DNA of 64,000 bases from Aquificota bacterium. GTDB lineage: Bacteria > Aquificota > Aquificia > Aquificales > Aquificaceae. Made by a program: the position numbers and the translations under genes. Every line of letters begins with the position of its first letter. Within the stretch, counting starts at the first letter, position 1. The notes below the pieces were generated by a model that was given only the letters and a program-made list of their open reading frames with translations, was not told the DNA's origin and made no database searches. Shown here in pieces: positions 61,100-64,000 of this stretch. The stretch is taken from the NCBI GenBank assembly GCA_013153495.1, contig JAADEH010000012.1, positions 496,001 through 560,000 on the forward strand, written 5' to 3'.

Positions 61100-62567
61100 G
61101 CCTAATTACCTGAGAAAAACTTACAGGGTTATTCTACCCGCAAGGGTCCTTATAGAAAACAAAGAATATAAAACTATAGACTGGTCCTTCGAGGGCTTCG
61201 GCATAGAAAAGACTCCCGAAGATAGGTTCGATAGGGAAAAGGAATACACGATTACCTTCATCGTTCCCTTTGCGGGATTTAACATATCTTTCAAAGCGAA
61301 GGCAAAACCCGTCTGGCAGAGCGACAACAGGGCAGGGTTCGAGTTCATTCAACTACCCGAAGAGGCAAAGCTCGTCCTGAAGGAATACATAGAAGCCTAT
61401 GTGGAAGGGCGACTCAAAGACGTGGAGGGAATAGTTTCTGCCACAGACATACGAACGGTTCCACCATACTTAGACAAACCCCTTACGGAAGAGGAAAAGA
61501 GGGAGCTGGACCGAAAGTTTAAGGTCAGGGCTTTAATATACGGAGCTTTATTTTTGGTGCTTTTGATAGGTTTCTATCTCGTGGTCATATACTCTCCCGT
61601 AGTTCACAGCGTGGAAGCCTTTTACGGTGGCAGAATGATAAACGTAATATCACCAGCAAAGGCTGTGATAAAGGAGATAAAAGTCAGGGAGAGCGACAGG
61701 GTCTTCGTAAAGAAAATCCTCGCAGTGTTGGAAAGAATTGAGTTCGAGAGAAGGGATAGCGTTGCGAATGTGATAAAGGTTCAAAAGGACATAGCCAACC
61801 TCGAAGCGGAGAGAGCAAAGATAGAGGCACAGATAGAGAAAAACCTTTTGAGGATAAAGAGCTTGAGGAAAGAGCTGAAGGCTTTGAATGAAGAACTTAA
61901 GGTTTATGAAGAGGCATACGCAAAGGGATACATAGGCAAGAAAACTCTCGAGGAGATAAACTCAAGGATAAGAAGGTTAAGAGATGAGCTGGAAATGTTG
62001 AAGAAGGATACCCTTCAGAAGGAGGAGCTTCTCAGACTTTTAAATAGAAAGCTGGCGAGCGTGAGGGTAAGCACAAAGGTATCCGATTACTCCCGGAAGA
62101 GATTTTACGAAACCGTGGAAATATCTCCCGACGGGAGTGAGATAAGGTTGTTGTCTCCGATAAGCGGGAGGGTTCTGTCCGTATATAAGAGGGAAGGAGA
62201 AATCGTGAGAAGCGGAGAGCCTATACTTGCTCTCGAAGACACGGGAAAGAGGGGTTATGTGATAGGACGGTTCAAAAAGAAGGATGCGATATTTATAAAT
62301 GTCGGAGACGAAGCGGTGGTGTATTTCCCTTCTCTGGGTGTGTCTGTTAAAGGCACCGTAACCGCAATAGGCAAGTTCAGTATGTATGACGAAAGCGTAG
62401 TGTCCGAATCGGAAGAGTATGCCCTCGAAGACGTTCCCGTAAAGGTAGTTTTGGAAGAAATCCCCGAAGGTGCTCACCAGGGGCTTAAGGCGGAGGTGGC
62501 GGTAAAGACGAGAAATTACAAGCCCTTCATAATTCAGTTTTTGGAAAGGCTGTTAAATGAAGGCTAA
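61086..62567 (+). CDS. Alg44-like PilZ/HlyD copolymerase subunit
   Basis: Protein of 493 residues with the Alg44 architecture: N-terminal PilZ domain (about 8-110), one membrane span (about 152-172), then a periplasmic HlyD-like hairpin (coiled coil at about 220-330) and barrel-sandwich domain. The PilZ cyclic-di-GMP site is intact: Arg10 and Arg14 (RKTYR) and Asp32-x-Ser34-x-x-Gly37 (DWSFEG). It overlaps both neighbours by a few bases. Expected role: cyclic-di-GMP-gated activation of the glycosyltransferase encoded next. Confidence 0.85.
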   Translation: MKGFEPNYLRKTYRVILPARVLIENKEYKTIDWSFEGFGIEKTPEDRFDREKEYTITFIVPFAGFNISFKAKAKPVWQSDNRAGFEFIQLPEEAKLVLKEYIEAYVEGRLKDVEGIVSATDIRTVPPYLDKPLTEEEKRELDRKFKVRALIYGALFLVLLIGFYLVVIYSPVVHSVEAFYGGRMINVISPAKAVIKEIKVRESDRVFVKKILAVLERIEFERRDSVANVIKVQKDIANLEAERAKIEAQIEKNLLRIKSLRKELKALNEELKVYEEAYAKGYIGKKTLEEINSRIRRLRDELEMLKKDTLQKEELLRLLNRKLASVRVSTKVSDYSRKRFYETVEISPDGSEIRLLSPISGRVLSVYKREGEIVRSGEPILALEDTGKRGYVIGRFKKKDAIFINVGDEAVVYFPSLGVSVKGTVTAIGKFSMYDESVVSESEEYALEDVPVKVVLEEIPEGAHQGLKAEVAVKTRNYKPFIIQFLERLLNEG

Positions 62568-64000
62568 GTGGGAGATAAGCTCTCGGGACGAGTTTAAGAG
62601 GGACTACCTTTCAACCGCTTTCTTTGTAGTGCTTTGGGTAGGAATATCTCTCGTAATACTTCTTTCTCTCCCGGAGAGAGCTTGGTCTATAAAGTTACAG
62701 GGCTTGGTTGCAATAGCCTTCATAGGAATCTGGAGATACAGCTGGTTCATGTTAAATGTGGTCAACGCACTGGTTTTCAAATACCTGAAGTTCCCTGAGA
62801 TTAAGAAAAAAGCCTTTTCTGTTGACAATCCGTATCCTAAGAGACTCTACTTCATGATACCGTCCTACAAGGAAGCCTTTGAAGTTAGCGCTCAGGTGTT
62901 CAAGGCTCTCGCCATAGAAGTTTATAAAATCCCTTCTGAGGTTTACGTTTACGTCTCGGTAGGTTCGGAGGAGGAGGCACACTTCATAGAAAGTGTGGTC
63001 AGGGCAAACGACCCCGCAAGACGGATAAACCTCGTATTCCTGAAGCAGGAGATGGGAAAGAGGGTAGCTATGGGACACACCCTCAGAGCCATAGCACGGC
63101 ACTTTAACAACCCCCTAAACTGGCACCCTGATTACAGAAACGACATCGTCGTGTTCATGGACGGAGACACGGTTATGGGTAGAAACTCCCTGCTGAAAAC
63201 TCTCCCCTACTTCAGGGCATTTCCCAGACTCGGGGCACTCACCACCGACGAGGGTATTAACTACATAGGGAGGTCTAAGTGGATATACCTCTGGTATAAG
63301 CTCAAGTTTGCAAAAAGACATCTCATGATGATGTCCCACAGCCTTCACTGGAAGGTTCTAACCCTGACGGGTAGATGGTCAGCCTTTAGGGCAAATATAG
63401 TTCTGTCCGAGGAGTTCATAAGATACGTGGAAGCGGACCACATAGACCACTACCTCTTCGGGCGGTTCAGGTTTCTGATGGGGGACGACAAGAGCACCTG
63501 GTTTTACCTGCTCAAGGAAGGCTGGGATATGCTCTACATTCCCGACGCAATTGTCTGGTCCACCGAAGATAGAACGGGAAACTTCTTCAAGATAACGGGT
63601 TCTCTCATGTTCAGATGGTATGGGAACATGCTCAGGAACAACTGGAGGGCTATAAAGCTGGGTCCTTACAGGATAGGAAGTTGGTTTATATGGTGGGCGC
63701 TTGTGGACCAGAGAATTTCCATGTGGACCACTCTCGTGGGACCAACGGGAGCAACCCTACTCTCCCTCTTCGTATCACCCTTTTACTGGGTCTTTTACCT
63801 CGTGTGGGCTATATGGGTGAGGGTCATTCAGATACTCATACTCGACCTCGTAACAAAGCTAAATCCCCACCCGGTGCATCTTCTTCAGCACCTTTACGAC
63901 CAGTGGGTCGGCTCAATCATAAAAATTTATGCCTCTTCCAACCTTGCCAAGCAAAAGTGGGCAAAGAAAGCGTCTCAGGTTTTGGAGGCTCAAGTTCCCT
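62557..64000 (+). CDS. Alg8-like polysaccharide synthase, GT2 (partial, runs off the window)
   Basis: I translated this from ATG 62557 to the right edge (481 codons, no stop). N-terminal spans (about 20-42 and 50-75) precede a GT2 domain with FMDGDT (catalytic Asp pair), then GDDKSTWF, the motif typical of Alg8 alginate polymerase, and further membrane spans after residue about 370 (GSWFIWWALVD, then LLSLFVSPFYWVFYLVW). The ATG overlaps the end of the Alg44-like gene. Alginate itself is not implied; related synthases make other polymers. No Alg-specific modifying enzymes are seen in the window. Confidence 0.85.
   Translation, partial: MKAKWEISSRDEFKRDYLSTAFFVVLWVGISLVILLSLPERAWSIKLQGLVAIAFIGIWRYSWFMLNVVNALVFKYLKFPEIKKKAFSVDNPYPKRLYFMIPSYKEAFEVSAQVFKALAIEVYKIPSEVYVYVSVGSEEEAHFIESVVRANDPARRINLVFLKQEMGKRVAMGHTLRAIARHFNNPLNWHPDYRNDIVVFMDGDTVMGRNSLLKTLPYFRAFPRLGALTTDEGINYIGRSKWIYLWYKLKFAKRHLMMMSHSLHWKVLTLTGRWSAFRANIVLSEEFIRYVEADHIDHYLFGRFRFLMGDDKSTWFYLLKEGWDMLYIPDAIVWSTEDRTGNFFKITGSLMFRWYGNMLRNNWRAIKLGPYRIGSWFIWWALVDQRISMWTTLVGPTGATLLSLFVSPFYWVFYLVWAIWVRVIQILILDLVTKLNPHPVHLLQHLYDQWVGSIIKIYASSNLAKQKWAKKASQVLEAQVP

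Noticed and set aside
1-64000. tRNA, rRNA, CRISPR or insertion sequence
   Set aside because: I looked in all intergenic gaps, none longer than about 330 bases, and saw no cloverleaf, repeat array, transposase or terminal inverted repeat.

Overview
The window is dense, plasmid- and phage-free chromosomal DNA from a thermophilic bacterium of the Aquificaceae, close to but not identical with Aquifex aeolicus. The reasons are: AtpA, PurL, GlyA and LeuA look Aquifex-like; the 5' nuclease of DNA polymerase I is a separate protein; there is an archaemetzincin; there is a full sulfur-oxidising sHdr cluster; and genes abut or overlap by a few bases, with housekeeping genes scattered rather than in classical operons (atpA stands alone). 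I could not run a database search, so the genus is an inference. I see no rRNA, tRNA, CRISPR array, insertion sequence or prophage.

Layout. 1-4.8 kb: the end of a TolC-like gene, then a CzcB-like adaptor and a CzcA-like RND pump, with two tiny membrane-protein genes antisense between the last two. 4.8-9.8 kb: rplU-rpmA, purL-lspA-archaemetzincin and an MFS carrier. 9.8-12.2 kb: small-GTPase signalling module A (MglA-like GTPase, DUF4388 protein, Roadblock protein, membrane coiled-coil protein), downstream of ilvB-ilvH. 14.7-20.2 kb: atpA, a DUF72 gene, panD, a rhodanese, an EAL/HDOD protein and glyA. 20.3-31.5 kb: the sHdr lithotrophic sulfur-oxidation operon on the minus strand (tusA, two dsrE-type genes, shdrC1-B1-A-H-C2-B2, another dsrE-type gene, a lipoate-binding protein, a radical-SAM protein, an orphan 459-residue protein), faced by a divergent gene for an unusual DeoR-HTH/NosL-like protein. 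31.5-43.5 kb: a flagellar rod gene, 5' nuclease, SLC13 permease, hflX-hfq, a transglutaminase with two unknown genes, an ArsR regulator with thioredoxin, a PilZ protein, der and a DsbC-like protein. 43.5-50.5 kb: leuA with a Fur-like box, then GTPase module B. 50.6-59.4 kb: nth, a peroxiredoxin, trehalose genes, hemH, assimilatory nitrate reductase, bioB and a cytochrome c. 59.5-64 kb: a three-gene Alg8/Alg44-like exopolysaccharide synthase cluster, cut by the window end.

How the genes work together. The sHdr block is the energy-metabolism core: TusA and DsrE-type proteins carry sulfane sulfur, the lipoate-binding protein is the expected acceptor or donor, and the HdrA/B/C-like complex oxidises it in the cytoplasm. 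The Cys-rich HTH protein opposite is a candidate sulfur- or metal-responsive regulator. Two separate loci pair an MglA-type Ras-like GTPase with a Roadblock partner, DUF4388-like proteins and membrane proteins that carry HAMP or coiled-coil segments but no kinase or methyl-accepting domain. These are the best candidates here for an under-described signalling system. PilZ domains in the 40-kb protein and in the Alg44-like protein, and an EAL/HDOD protein at 18 kb, suggest that cyclic-di-GMP controls surface behaviour, including the polysaccharide cluster at the end.
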